From the NCBI RefSeq assembly GCF_026914185.1, contig NC_070568.1, forward strand, positions 4,484,001-4,548,000: a stretch of DNA of 64,000 nt, given 5' to 3'. Below are positions 22,137-33,031 of this stretch, in pieces. Origin of the DNA: Puccinia triticina. Its lineage: Eukaryota; Basidiomycota; Pucciniomycetes; Pucciniales; Pucciniaceae. Under the pieces are notes generated by a model. That model was not told the origin of the DNA. It saw nothing but the letters and a program-made list of their open reading frames with translations, and did not search any database. Within the stretch, counting starts at the first letter, position 1; every line of letters starts with the position of its first letter. The position numbers and the translations under genes were made by a program.

Positions 22137-22440
22137 CTCGTGCAGAACAACCCGCTTGGGATTGGTCGCCGAGGCGGAAGAGCCTCGTACTGGACAAATG
22201 CAGGTCAACCCACTTAGGATTGATCGCCGAGGCGGAAGAGCCTCGTAGTCGTACCGGACAAATGCAGGTCAACCCACTTAGGTGGAACACCCTCGGATCG
22301 GAGAAATACAGATCAACCCAATTGGGATCGATGGCGAGCCTCGTATCGGAAAGATGCAGATCAACCCACTTGGGATTGATCGCCGAGGCGGAATAGCCTC
22401 GTGTCGGAAACATTGCTTCTGCAGAGCAATCCACTTGAGA
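22137..22440. repeat. minisatellite of about 60 bp
   Basis: Five imperfect units built from CAACCCACTTAGGATTGATC, GCCGAGGCGGAAGAGCCTCG and GGACAAATGCAG. Units differ by small deletions. The GCCGAGGCGGAAGAGCCTCG word is partly palindromic. A minus-strand open frame across it is repeat-driven. Confidence 0.8.
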
Positions 22441-23929
22441 TTGACCGCCAAGCCGGAATAAGTCAGATCTTAGTGGGTAAGCGGTATCCCGCAGACATCC
22501 GATAGGATTTCAGGTTGCGCGAATCGGGCCGTGTTTGTGAAGCGAGGCCAGAACGAAAATCGAAGAAATATTGTGTCTTGTAGAATATTTGAGGTGATGG
22601 AATGATATCTGGATCCGGTCTTGAAGTGTTTGCTTGCAGTCTTTGGGATGGAGCCTGGAGGGTGCTATGGACTTAGAAAACCGCAGGAATATCTTCCCGA
22701 TCAACTGCCCAATAAATCATAAGTGAGTGCAAGAAAGATCTGAAAGGCCTACATGATGCAGAGTGAGTGTCCAAGTGCGAACATATCTGCTATCTTGCTC
22801 GATCATGAGCAGCAATTGATATCCTATCGGCATGATACGTGTCCCCAGGATGGCAAGTTGATGGCTCTGAAAACACCGAAGCCAAAAAAGGGAAGGCTAA
22901 AAAAGACATGAGAGCGAATAGAACCATTAATCAGAAGAAGGCCTCATGATCCGCTACAAGCCTGTCTGGGATGGGAGAGTGAGAGCGACATGAGGAAAGA
23001 AAGGTTACAGCTCACATGTGTCATCCGACGCGTCGAACGGGTAATGGCGGAGTCTTCGCTGCCCGCGACGAGTGGATTTGTTGTGTATTGCCAATAGAAG
23101 TGATCAGGTGACACTGGGGGTGTATCGCAGATAGGACCTGCTGGCCCGACCTGAGATCGAAAGCCGATTGACTTGCAAGATGACCAAGGAGAAAGAATGT
23201 AGAGCAGGAACATCCAGCTCGAGCGGGATATTGCCCCTATGAAACCATGAATGCGAATTGAGAATTGAACCCTGAACAAATACGCCTGCTGTAACTTGAT
23301 GAAATGAATATAGATCAATCCTATCGAACGCAATGATCGAATTGGAAAGTGTTCGAGTTGCCAGGATGCACCCTGCTTGCATCGGATAAGAGATCGAAGA
23401 AAAAGTCGTTTGGACCGGCGACATGGAACCGATAGCATGTTGCCACATTCTTCTGGCGCTTCACCAAACCACCAGGTTTCGAAAAGCCATCTTTAGAGAA
23501 GTAATGGAAGAGTAATCACGTCTACTTGAAGTCATGATGATGATGATGATGAGAGGGGATTATATACGGTCCAAAAAATCTCTTTGGATCGCTTTAAGCA
23601 GTAACCCATAGGCGAATACTTGTCGGCTAAGAACGCCGACGCCCAAGTATCAAAAGAGTGCCCTTGGAAAAAATCAAAAGTAGTTCTCAATCCACCGGAG
23701 ACATGAGAGTGGATGGAGGTACGGTCTAATCATCCTGAACCAGGATGAATGAGGTGGGAAGAGGGCGATGAATCTCGAGGAGGAGAATCTCGAGAAAAAT
23801 CTCGAGCAAGAGAAGCTCCAGGATGAAAGCAAGAAATGCTCGAGGATCAGAGCAGAAGCTCGAAGATGAGAGCAAGCAGAAGAAGGCTATATGAGTCCGG
23901 CCAGATCAGAAAAATGATTCGCAGACTAG

Positions 23930-24075
23930 AGGTAGGTGGGAGGAAGTTGAGGAGTTGGGAAGACGGTAGGGGAAGTTGGGGGTGAGTTGGGAAGACGGTG
24001 GGAGGAAGTTGGGAAGTTGGGAAGACGGTGGGAGGAAGTTGGGGGTGAGTTGGGAAGACGGTGGGAGGAAGTTGA
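23930..24075. repeat. purine-rich minisatellite
   Basis: Repeated GAGTTGGGAAGACGGT, GGGAGGAAGTTG and GGGGGTGAGTTG words in four to five variable-length units. This purine strand could form unusual structures. The minus-strand Pro/Ser/Leu frame is a consequence of the repeat. Confidence 0.8.
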
Positions 24076-24361
24076 TGAGGAACAGTTCAGAATCGACTGG
24101 CAGAGCCCTCTTTATATGTGCCACATCAACCGCAAAAACAATCTGAGGTCAGCAAGGAGATGACTGAGGCAACCAAGGCAAGCGCTGTATTCGTCAAAAC
24201 AAAGGAGACATCGCGTGTTTGTCGGATTCTACTGATGCTTAGACTTCGACTGAGCCAAATAATCCTTATTTTCTCTCAGTAAATACTAACTGCCACTACA
24301 AAAGTGTCGTGTTACAAACTACGGGAACTCGATTCCGACTGCCTTCCTCTAGTGCCAATGT

Positions 24362-24817
24362 ATGTTCACATCGCCGGCAACATCCAGCTCTTTAGACAAT
24401 TTGTTTATTTTCGGACACCATACATGCAGCACCCAAACCATTCTAGTCCACGATGCAGGAGGCGGTTCCCCGTCATCAGTCTCACAATTCCCAACGGATT
24501 TATACATACTTCCAGGGGGACGGGCTGTTTCTTTCGACATTAGCCGATGTCAGCTCACGTTGACATCATCTTCTAGTCGACCTCAGTCGCCCGGCGGCCT
24601 TGAGCCCGGGGACAAAGCTCACAGTACATATCTACGCAAGAATAGCCCCAGCCGACTCCAGTGCTTGGTTCGATCTGTTTCTCCTAATAGAAACAGCTCA
24701 AGCATAACTTCCATTCACCACACAAAGCAAAATAGCTTCTATGTTCATGGAGAATACGTGGGGTTTGGTGTAGATCTTGAGCAGCGCACCAAAGCGCCGA
24801 AATCAGATATAGGTTAG
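24362..24817 (+). CDS. doubtful ORF
   Basis: A 151-codon open frame with balanced composition (NLFIFGHHTCSTQTILVHDA, PTDLYILPGGRAVSF) that faintly recalls a kelch or galactose-oxidase-like stretch. It is preceded by an acceptor-like CTCTAG near 24349, so it might be an internal or terminal exon of a decayed gene. No homologous domain can be claimed, and it lies among repeats. Confidence 0.25.
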   Translation: MFTSPATSSSLDNLFIFGHHTCSTQTILVHDAGGGSPSSVSQFPTDLYILPGGRAVSFDISRCQLTLTSSSSRPQSPGGLEPGDKAHSTYLRKNSPSRLQCLVRSVSPNRNSSSITSIHHTKQNSFYVHGEYVGFGVDLEQRTKAPKSDIG

Positions 24818-26280
24818 CAAAGCTCTTTATTGGACAATCAACACTCAGAGGCATGTCTTTCACGGCCGTATTTCGCCCGGCTTTTCAAACACCTAATCTG
24901 GAATGGAAAGCGGTGATCACAGGCGGGAAATGATAGGCGGATCTGATCTTTAGAGCATGCACATTCGTCGGGTCAACTTGCCGATAACTTAACCCAAGCG
25001 GCAATCAGATTGGACAGGGCTAACCCCGGGTAAGCAAACCCCAGGCTTGATTTATTTCTAGCTTAAAAAAGCCTCGCGAGCACTTGCTGGCAAGAGCCAT
25101 GCGCGAAGTGCATGTGAGGCTTATACCCGAGACGACGGAGCTCGCGCGTGAGGATCTGAGTTTGAGGTGTATTATTTTCTTTTTCTTCATTTTAAATTTC
25201 ATCCCTCACAATGCCGCTGGAAATTTTTCAGAGGACTAGCACTGCTTGATTGTGCATTAATCCCTCTGTTCAGATTTTTTTTCCTCCTTTTTTTGGACAT
25301 GCTCTCATTCCCTTGTTGACTTTCTTGACTTTTTTGTTCTTTTTTTCCCGCAAATGTCTCTTTTTAATTAATTTTTTCTTACATCAAAGAAGGGTTGGGT
25401 TGTCAAAGCCAGCTATTTCAATTTAGGGCATTTCAACATATGGGGTCCCTATATGGCTGAGATTGAAGGTTGTGTAAATGAAAATCTGAACTTTGGAGCA
25501 GGGAAAAAAGTATGATAGGAGTGGAATTCAATAAATCTGAGTTGGTGGATCCAAATTCAAGAAGCTCAGTATTAGTGACTCCAAAAGATTTTTTGATTGG
25601 GTTGTGGTAAGTATATTTCCTGGGGCATGGAAGTTGGTTTGCACCAAAACCTCAAGATCTTCACACGCGAGACACAGCCGCTTGGGTGTAAGTCCCTCCT
25701 CCCTGCGGTCAAGGGTTGTGTGTCACACCTCAACATTAAGGTTCCCTTGCTCGCCACAAAGGGATGAGGGACTTTGATAAGCTAGGGTTGATTTCAGGCT
25801 CAGGTGAGTTAAATTTAGTTAGCCTTAGCCTGAAATCAAACCTCAGCTTAACTTGAACTGAAGATTTAGACAACAAATGCAAATGATCTTGCTGACAAGT
25901 TTTTGTTTGAACTTTGAGAACTGATTCAGCATGTACAGTACCTTGACAGAAAAAATCTGAACCCCCAAAAACTAATTCTTGGGGGTCAATACAAGTCATT
26001 TTATGCAATTTTTTGGGGGGAGGTGGGACAACAGAGGGCTGTGAGAATGACCATGGACAGTATAGAACTTCATTTCAGATCAAAATTTAAAAAAGAAACA
26101 AAATATAAAAAAAATCTTTCTTTATTAAGCCAGGAGAAATAAAAGAGAAAGTGGAAGGGATGCTTGGGATGGTAGGCAGAATGATCAAAAAGTAAAAATT
26201 GAAAATTATCAATTACTTTTTTTTTTTAAAAAAAACTAGAGTTTTTTTTGGTGAATCAATGTTGAATTTTGATTCTACCA
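24818..26280. other. AT-rich gene-free stretch
   Basis: No supported gene. Contains an AAGTCCCTC foldback copy at 25690-25774 and poly-T/poly-A tracts near 26215-26235. It ends at the 3' side of the Tc1-like remnant. Confidence 0.55.
25690..25774. repeat. AAGTCCCTC foldback repeat, copy 2
   Basis: Opens AAGTCCCTCC and closes GAGGGACTT, with an unrelated core. Same ends as the copy at 3444. Confidence 0.55.
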
Positions 26281-26284
26281 GAGG

Positions 26285-26775
26285 TCCAAACCACCTTCCG
26301 CATCAACTACAGCCTGAATTTGGTGTGGCATTGAATTGATGAGATGGTCAAAGGTTTGGGCTGGGTAGTCGTCCCACTGCCAGGCCTGGCTGATTGCTTC
26401 CTTAAGTTTGGGGATTGATTGGGGCTTTTAGAGCTTCTGGAAAACCTTGAGGTCCTTCCAGACATTCTCAATGGGATTCAGATTGGGGGAATGGGCTGGC
26501 CATTTATCAAGCTTTTTGATACTGTGGCTGGCCCAATGGTTACGGCTGAGGTGTGAGGTGTGGACAGGCACATGTCCTCCATCAGGGTGGGACAATGTGC
26601 CTCATCAATATTTTCCAAGAATGTCTGAAGGCTACCTTTGTAGATGGTTTCAATGAGCTGTGCAATATTTGTCCTTCCAGGGGGCAAGAAAGTAATGGGG
26701 GCCTTTTTTGTATTGAAAAAACTGCCCCAGATGATTGTGTTGAACTTATAGTAGTTCTTTGTTATTCTCAAACTT
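26285..26775 (-). pseudogene. Tc1-like transposase remnant, C-terminal half
   Basis: Read on the minus strand across a frame change near 26570, the sequence gives IIWGSFFNTKKAPITF, then DGGHVPVHTSH, SPNLNPIENVWKDLK and a C-terminal MPHQIQAVVDAEGG, the order expected for a DD34E Tc1-type transposase. The second catalytic Asp context is altered (normally followed by Asn), there is a TAA after KVFQKL, and the N-terminal half lies beyond 28780. It is an old element unrelated to the intact one at 4.5 kb. Confidence 0.75.
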
Positions 26776-28094
26776 AAGCTAGTTAATTCTTACTAGGGTT
26801 TATGGGCGGCTCCGCCGCCCCGTGAATGATCTTATAATTTGTTTGACCGCTAATACAACAACTGTATATGGAGTTTTTTATGTATAATGATTGATGGCGA
26901 GGAGCTGAATACAATTGCAATTATATTCTGCTAAAAGATGTACGGGCTAACTTAACACAACAACTTCTTCAGAGGGCCTGGTGCAGCCTGGCTGACGCGG
27001 AGCACCCCTTGCAAAGCGAGCCTCTTCGGAGGGTCCCTGCGTGTTTCACCGCTAAGTTGTTATCTTTTTTTTTTTTTTGAAATAATGGAAATCAAATAAA
27101 ATGGTGGCAAGATTAGTTGGTTTTGTCAGATGAGGAAAAGAGAGCATGTTTCTTTGTTCGTAAGTGAATGTCAGAAAAAGAGATCAAGAAGTACATCTGA
27201 CCTTCGAGTATTCCGGCTGAACGGGGAGAATCAATTTGATGGACGATTTCTGTTCATGCAATTTGTCAACAAGCAGTTCTTTTTGATTGTGATTTTTAGA
27301 TGTTGCAAAGGATTGATCAAAGTTTGGTTGTTCTGAAGTAGAATGTCAACAATAATAACCAACTCAGTCGGCAGTGCTTGTCTCTAAACCTCGTCTCAGA
27401 GGATTTTGATAAGGAAGTTTGATGCCTATCATCGGAGAAGAATGCAAGCAGTGTGTCAGTTGTGCAGTGCAAGATATTTTTGGGGGGAGAGCGCCGTCAT
27501 GGAGGCACTAATGTGCTTGGCAGGCCTCAAAAGGAGAATGTTGATGTGGGGCGCAGGGAAAAGGATAAGGCGAGGAAGTACTATTGTAGGCGTGATGAAG
27601 TGAGATAGGATTGATGAGTAGCACTCGGAGAAAGATCCTATTCCGGAAACACCATAAAAGATTTGGGGGCGGGTGTCGGTCCGCTTAATGTTAAACCGCT
27701 AATAGGAGGAAACTCATCTTCCCGGGTTTTGCAACCGTCCTCAAAATGGCGATACACGGATGAACTTGGTATCCCGGGACACGCTCTCAGTATCCCGGAA
27801 TTGACGATATAGGAGGAAATTAGTCATTTGCAGTAGGCAACGATACGGCCAAGAGCGGCATATGAGTACACAAGGTGCCGAAGTCGGCATAAAAATGAAT
27901 GAAGCAAGGACCAATAGCGGCGGATATAGGTATAGATAAGGCCGAGAGTCTTACCTTAAGCGGAATGCAAGGAGCGACTTCCTGATCCGGAAGGCTTCAC
28001 AACCGGAAATAGGAGAGAAAGATAAAAAAAGCGTTGATGAGATGAGGATTTGGGCCACAGTATAAAAGGACACGGCTTGTACACAATTCAAGGT

Positions 28095-28142
28095 CATCGC
28101 TTGGCTCCTGCTCGGCGCCAATTGCTTAAGGAGCCAAGCGAT
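28095..28142. repeat. perfect 14-bp hairpin
   Basis: ATCGCTTGGCTCCT and AGGAGCCAAGCGAT form a perfect inverted repeat around a 20-nt loop. No terminator or gene context explains it; it lies within the inferred insertion. Confidence 0.6.
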
Positions 28143-28336
28143 CCAGGACAATTGGGACCTGTAGTTAATTGCAAAGTCGGGGGGGGGGCGGGATGCTGCC
28201 AATTTTTTTTTGGTGGGCGCGTCGGTCCGCTTAATGTTAAACCGTTAATACATAGTAATTAGTGACACCCTGTTGTTGACCCCAAAACCTAGTTGATCCA
28301 AGTCCGAACACTATTGTACTCGCTCTTTTCTTAATC

Positions 28337-28735
28337 AACTTACTGTTTCATCAAACTCAACACACTCAAACACTAACACTTGTCTTATTGATCAGGTTCA
28401 TTATTCATTATACACAACTCATGTATCCTGTTCTCAATCTCCTCTCCTCATTTAGGTTAGTGTTTGATATTGGTGTCTTGTGTTGTATCGTGTAGATACT
28501 AATAACGCTACACCTCTAAAGGTGTGTATAAGAAATTAATGAACTTACTGTTTCATCAAACTCAACACACTCAAACACTAACACTTGTCTTATTGATCAG
28601 GTTAGTGTTCAATATCGGTGTCTTGTGTTGTATTGTGTAGATACTAATAACGCTACACCTCTAAAGGTTAGTGTTTAATATTGGTGTCTTGTGTTGTATT
28701 GTGTAGATACTAATAACGCTACACCTCTAAAGTTT
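28337..28735. repeat. interleaved tandem repeats
   Basis: One unit of about 63 bp (AACTTACTGTTTCATCAAAC onward) occurs twice, starting near 28337 and 28541. A second unit of about 65 bp (GGTGTCTTGTGTTGTATTGT to CTACACCTCTAAAG) occurs three times. Copies are more than 90% alike, so the duplication is recent. Confidence 0.85.
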
Positions 28736-28779
28736 CTCGTAGTTCATTAGATTGTTGAAAAGCGCCTGCTTTTGAATGT

Positions 28780-29313
28780 TGGTGCAAGGCATTTGGGTTT
28801 GTATCTTTTGTTGGTTTTTTGCTAAACAAAGAATGCCTTCAAGTTCTTGCCAAGCTCAAACAAAAACTCATCTTTCTAAAGGACAGATCGCCAGTTGTCA
28901 ACTGTCCAAGAAAGGTGGCTGGTGGCAAATTCCAGTTGCCTTGCTTTTTGCTTCTTTTTAATGAAGGGTTTCTTGGCAGCTGTTTAATTGTGGCATCCCA
29001 GCTTGTGGGCTTGTCAATAACCAGGCCTTATGGAGATGTGATTCTTGAGTTCCTCAAAAATCACCCTCATTCAAATTGGCTTGCAGCAATTTCCCTTGTG
29101 GGCAGGCGGGTGTTTGTCACACAGTTCAGTCAAGAGACTAGAGGTCAGCCGGAAGTTTTCTTTGACTTTATTCCCGGTCTCTTTCCAACAATTGATGAAG
29201 CCGGATAATGTTGACTTGGCAGTCTTGAACTCCTTCAAAAGGTAGTTCAGAATCTTGCCCGCCCGTGCCATCCCAAAAATCATTGCCTTTGTCTCAGTGT
29301 TGAGAGATGTCAT
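28780..29313 (-). pseudogene. Tc1-like transposase remnant, N-terminal half
   Basis: The minus-strand frame starting at 29313 has a helix-turn-helix-like region (KSTLSGFINCWKETGN) and ends at a stop near 29071. Further minus-strand coding traces (LEFATSHLSWTVDNWRSVL, KDEFLFELGKN, CLAPTFKS) continue to about 28780 through frameshifts and stops. These match the region up to and past the first catalytic Asp of Tc1-type transposases. The C-terminal half is at 26285-26775. Confidence 0.65.
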
Positions 29314-29797
29314 GGTTTGTGGTTGGGTTTTGTTCTGACCATCCTAAAGAGTCAAAAAAAAAAGACATCAGTTACCAGATCATAAACAATAACAAATGAA
29401 CTCACTTAGAATGAATTATTGAGAGAGAAAACAAGCAGCAAGGGTGATTTGATAGCAATTCTATTGACCATTGACAGTCAACAGCTACTGAAATGGCACT
29501 CCTGCAGTTGAGTGTTGCAGGGGGGTGTCACCAATTCCAACCCCAATGTACACAGGGTTTGAATTTTTCTGTCAAGGTACATAATGTACATATTGATCTG
29601 TGGGAATACTGAACACAAAGCCAATGGCTTGCTGGCAGCAATCACACATGAGACAACTGTACTATTGATTTCAATCAGGGTTTTCTGGATAGATATGTAC
29701 TATAAACTGCAACAGATATACCAATAAGGATTGTGCAAATCAATTTTAGTGATTTCCAAAAAATCATTTCTGATTAAAATTCATCTTGCCATGGATG

Positions 29798-30047
29798 CAC
29801 TGCAAGAAAAAGTCAAGCAACTGCCAGCAGTTAACATGTGAGAACTCCAAGCAAGCTTGTGGTATTACACAAGCCTTTTTCAAGGCTTGCTGCTTGACAA
29901 GCTTCAATTAATGCACATTCAATGTTCATCATGCACAGTGAATGTGTAGAAAAAGCTTATGTGTGTTTGGGCTGAGCTAGAACAGCAGTTCCGCATAATT
30001 AACCCACATTTCAACTGCTAGCAGTTGCTTGAATGTTTCTTGCAGTG
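29798..30047. mobile_element. CACTA-type MITE, copy 1
   Basis: 250 bp with TIRs beginning CACTGCAAGAAAAAGTCAAG (right end: inverted, with one change) and extending through GCAACTGC. Flanked by ATG at 29795-29797 and 30048-30050, a 3-bp target duplication as for CACTA elements. Internal words TGTGGTATTACACAAGCC and TAGAACAGCAGTTCC are shared with the copy at 40345. Confidence 0.85.
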
Positions 30048-31371
30048 ATGGGTTTTTCTAACAATAAGGCCCCATTTGGCAGGGAGTAGCGTCATATGCA
30101 GTAATAAGCTGCTGAAAAATAAGCTCAAATAAGTTTCATGAACCTTCTTGGGATTATTAATGGGCTCCAATTATTTTACATGGCTGTTTGGGAAGGCATC
30201 CATCATATTGCCAGGATAGCGCTGTCTGTTTAGTCCAGCCCCTTGAAATCAAATCCATCCCACCTCTCTCAAGGACATGCAACAATGCCCCCACCAAGCT
30301 TAGCACCACTCAAAGGTGTGGCAATCCTTGACAAAATCCAAATCTCCCCTTTCTTCTGAGACAAACTCCAACAAAAAGTCATCAATATTATCATGATTGA
30401 TGAGCTTGTTGGGGTCAGGAAGTGGAGGAGGGATTGAAGGTTTGGCCAATTGTGAGGGAGGATTTTATAAGGTTGGTGATTTGTTGTGTCTAGATCCCAT
30501 GGTCTTGGGTGGAAGAGGGACTGGTTTGAGGTGGAAGGGAGGGGGAAATTTTTGAAACTGCAACTGCCCAGGTTTCCATTTCTCTCCATGTCACACATCT
30601 TTCACTCATTTCTCCTCCCTCCATATGAATATGCATGTTCACCATCTGCCCACAACTTGTCCCCCAGTTGTAATAGTTTATAAACTCTGCTTTACAGAAG
30701 AAATAAACTCATCTGCTTCTGCGCACATTTGTAGCGTGTTTGCTTTTCTGCCATGCAAGCTAGCAGCTTTTTGCCCTCCTAGAGGGCTCCCTTGGCCCCT
30801 TTTTGTTGTCTCACTCAGAGCTTATCTGAGCTTTTTTTTACTCAGCCACTGTTCCCTTCCTCTCAGCCTTGACCTCTTGTCATAGCTTCAACATAAATTA
30901 TAGGTAAAGCATGGCCGGTTTTGGTAGTACCCACCAGACAGTGCCGGGTACCCAGCAGAGGTTCCAAATGGTTATTCTCTAGAAGGATGCATGGCCAAAG
31001 TGCAAATATTGTTTTCTTGCATGATTTGATTGACCCAGTGGGCTAGGGGTAATTATTGATGAGAATGGGTGTTGTTGAGCACTGAGTGAGAAAACACTAG
31101 ATGCAGCTGTGAGCTAAGGATTCCTCAATGGGATGCAGATGGGAAAAACAAATCAACACCTATTGAGTTTTGGGAAAATGATCAACAAGATGAGTGAGGA
31201 AAGAGAGATAAAGAGAAGAAGAGATACAACAGAGAGCTAAATTTCAGGCTTGTTTGGAGCCCTTCCCTGACATTTCTTGCCTTTGTTCATCTGGATGCAA
31301 GGATCAGGACGCGTCAAGTAAAATAAGGAAGCCAAAGAAAGAGAGCCCCTTGAGGCCATGGGGATGGCTGA
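30048..31371. other. gene-free stretch
   Basis: No supported gene. 30065-30240 begins GGCCCCATTTGGCAGGG, reminiscent of Tourist/hAT-like MITE ends, but no matching right end was found. Open frames are short and without domains. The stretch ends at the GCTGA target duplication of the second solo LTR. Confidence 0.5.
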
Positions 31372-32568
31372 TGTGAGCCTGAGTCTCTATAGTGACAGCA
31401 GGACACAAGGATATGGGGGGCAACATTTGATTTTACGGGATAAAGAAACTACAAATATAAGAGAGAGAGAGAGAAAGAGAGAAAGAGACTGGGCAGATTC
31501 AAGATAAGCAGATATTCAAGGTTATTCTGGTGGGAATGCACGTCCACTGGCAATGCTACCTCTTTAGAAGAGTGCTGCCAAGCTGTGCTAGAGAGTGCAA
31601 CAGCCTCCTCTCACCACAGAAACGTGGAGGGCTTCTGGATTAGATAAGTTTAATCCAGCCACAATTTTTTAGCTTCCTTCTGGATAGTCAAGGTTCTTTA
31701 AAGGGAAACCTATGTGGTTTGTTTCTTGCAAAAACCACAGAAAAAGAAGGATATGATGCAGCAGAATCCTTTGGTTGATGATGTCAAGATAGGTGCAGAC
31801 CTGTGATCAAAGATTGGGCAAAAGCAAGCAGAAGGAGAGAGCAATCAAGAGACACAGAGTTCTACCTCTGAGATAGTCAAGGTTCAGTGAAAGAGTGATA
31901 CTTACTGTCAATATCCTAGGCGCCTGTGATGGTAGGTATACTGGGAGCGTGGTATCCTCTTTGGTGGTGATCCTGGGCTATCTGGTGGTGTGGTTCTGGG
32001 TGTCTGAAGTCTGTTGATCCTCCTCAGGCAAGGGAGATCCTGACTTTGAAAATTTTCACAGTTTGCTTACATAATTACACATGTACAAGTGGTTGGCGCG
32101 CCTGGTAGCACTGCCACATCACAGCTGCACATGTGCGCCATAGCTCTCATTGAGTCGCGGGACTCAATCGTAATTCATTAAGTCGCGGGACTCAATTGCC
32201 TGGTAGCGCTGCCACATCACAACTGTGCATGCGTGCCATAACTCTCATTGAGTCGCGGGACTCAATTGTAATTTGTTGAGTCGCGGGAATCTATTGTAAT
32301 TCATTGAGTCGCGGGACTCAATCGTAATTCATTGAGTCGCGGGACCCAATTGGAGGAACAGACTCCAAGGCTGACACAAGAACTTAGGGAAAGAGTAGGG
32401 TTACAAAGAAATGATAAGTTGCAAGTAGGGTTAGAATTGCATGAGAAAACAGAATCTGAAGTCAAAAAAAACCTTATGTCTTAAGGTTAAAAAGATATGA
32501 GCACATTTAGGTATAAAATGGAGATAAAAGGCAGTTTTGGGTCAACTGTGTTGACTCTAAGGCTGACA
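31372..32568. mobile_element. solo LTR, family TGTGAGCC, copy 2
   Basis: 1197 bp, TGTGAGCC...GGCTGACA. Flanked by the perfect 5-bp duplication GCTGA (31367-31371 and 32569-32573). Internal words match copy 3 over hundreds of bases in the same order (ACTTACTGTCAATA, CCTAGGCGCCTGTGA, GATCCTCCTCAGGCAAGG). It is longer than copy 3 mainly because of the repeat block at 32100-32351. Confidence 0.9.
32100..32351. repeat. GAGTCGCGGGACTC repeats in the solo LTR
   Basis: Six occurrences of a near-palindromic unit TTGAGTCGCGGGACTCAA spaced 27-70 bp apart. The segment from CCTGGTAGC to the second unit is itself duplicated (about 99 bp, twice). The block is absent from the LTR copy at 58054. Confidence 0.85.
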
Positions 32569-33031
32569 GCTGAGAAACCCAATGGGAGAAAAAGGAAATG
32601 TGTGCTCTTAAAAGATACACCACGGGCGCATAAATTTCAAAGTTTGTTGTCGAACCGCCCAAGGCAATAATTCGACATCGACGCGCCGCAGGTACGGCAA
32701 AAGCCGGTCCCAGTGAGGCAAGACCGCCAATCACCATCTCCAGACGGGGTAAGCCTAGCCTCCCACACAGCAGCCCTCCTAGCCCCGTCGGGCAGGATTT
32801 GCCATCAATGAGCCAGCAATCCCACCACCTTACGACGGTGCTGCAAGACTGTGCTGGCCCACTGTCCAAAAAAAATTGCCCTGTATTCGCCCCGGCAAGA
32901 ATACCGCCCAGCCACAGGCATGGCATCACAGCACAGCCCCATCACGGTGGCTACCCGCCACGTATATATGTACATAGACATGTAAAAAAAACAGTTGTAC
33001 AAAAAAACAGCCATAACTCTGCATTCTGAAT

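Larger units (their letters stand above)
21353..24300. other. repeat-rich stretch without a confirmed gene
   Basis: A T-run at about 21534-21554, then two minisatellites (below). The minus strand between 23448 and 23104 has an open frame (MWQHAIGSMSPVQ start) without low complexity, followed by plausible splice sites near 23110 and 23040. It has no recognisable domain and I could not extend it with confidence. Confidence 0.4.
26758..28738. mobile_element. insertion splitting the Tc1-like remnant (inferred)
   Basis: The two halves of the minus-strand transposase lie either side of about 1.98 kb. GTAGTTC occurs at both junctions (26751-26757 and 28739-28745), a possible 7-bp target duplication. 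The insert has no transposase. It contains a repeated word GTCGGTCCGCTTAATGTTAA (about 27679 and 28231) and the tandem repeats below. Its class is unknown and the boundaries are tentative. Confidence 0.4.

Noticed and set aside
21973..22434. Minus-strand 153-codon frame
   Set aside because: It spans the 60-bp minisatellite; its repeated peptide comes from DNA repetition and shows no domain.
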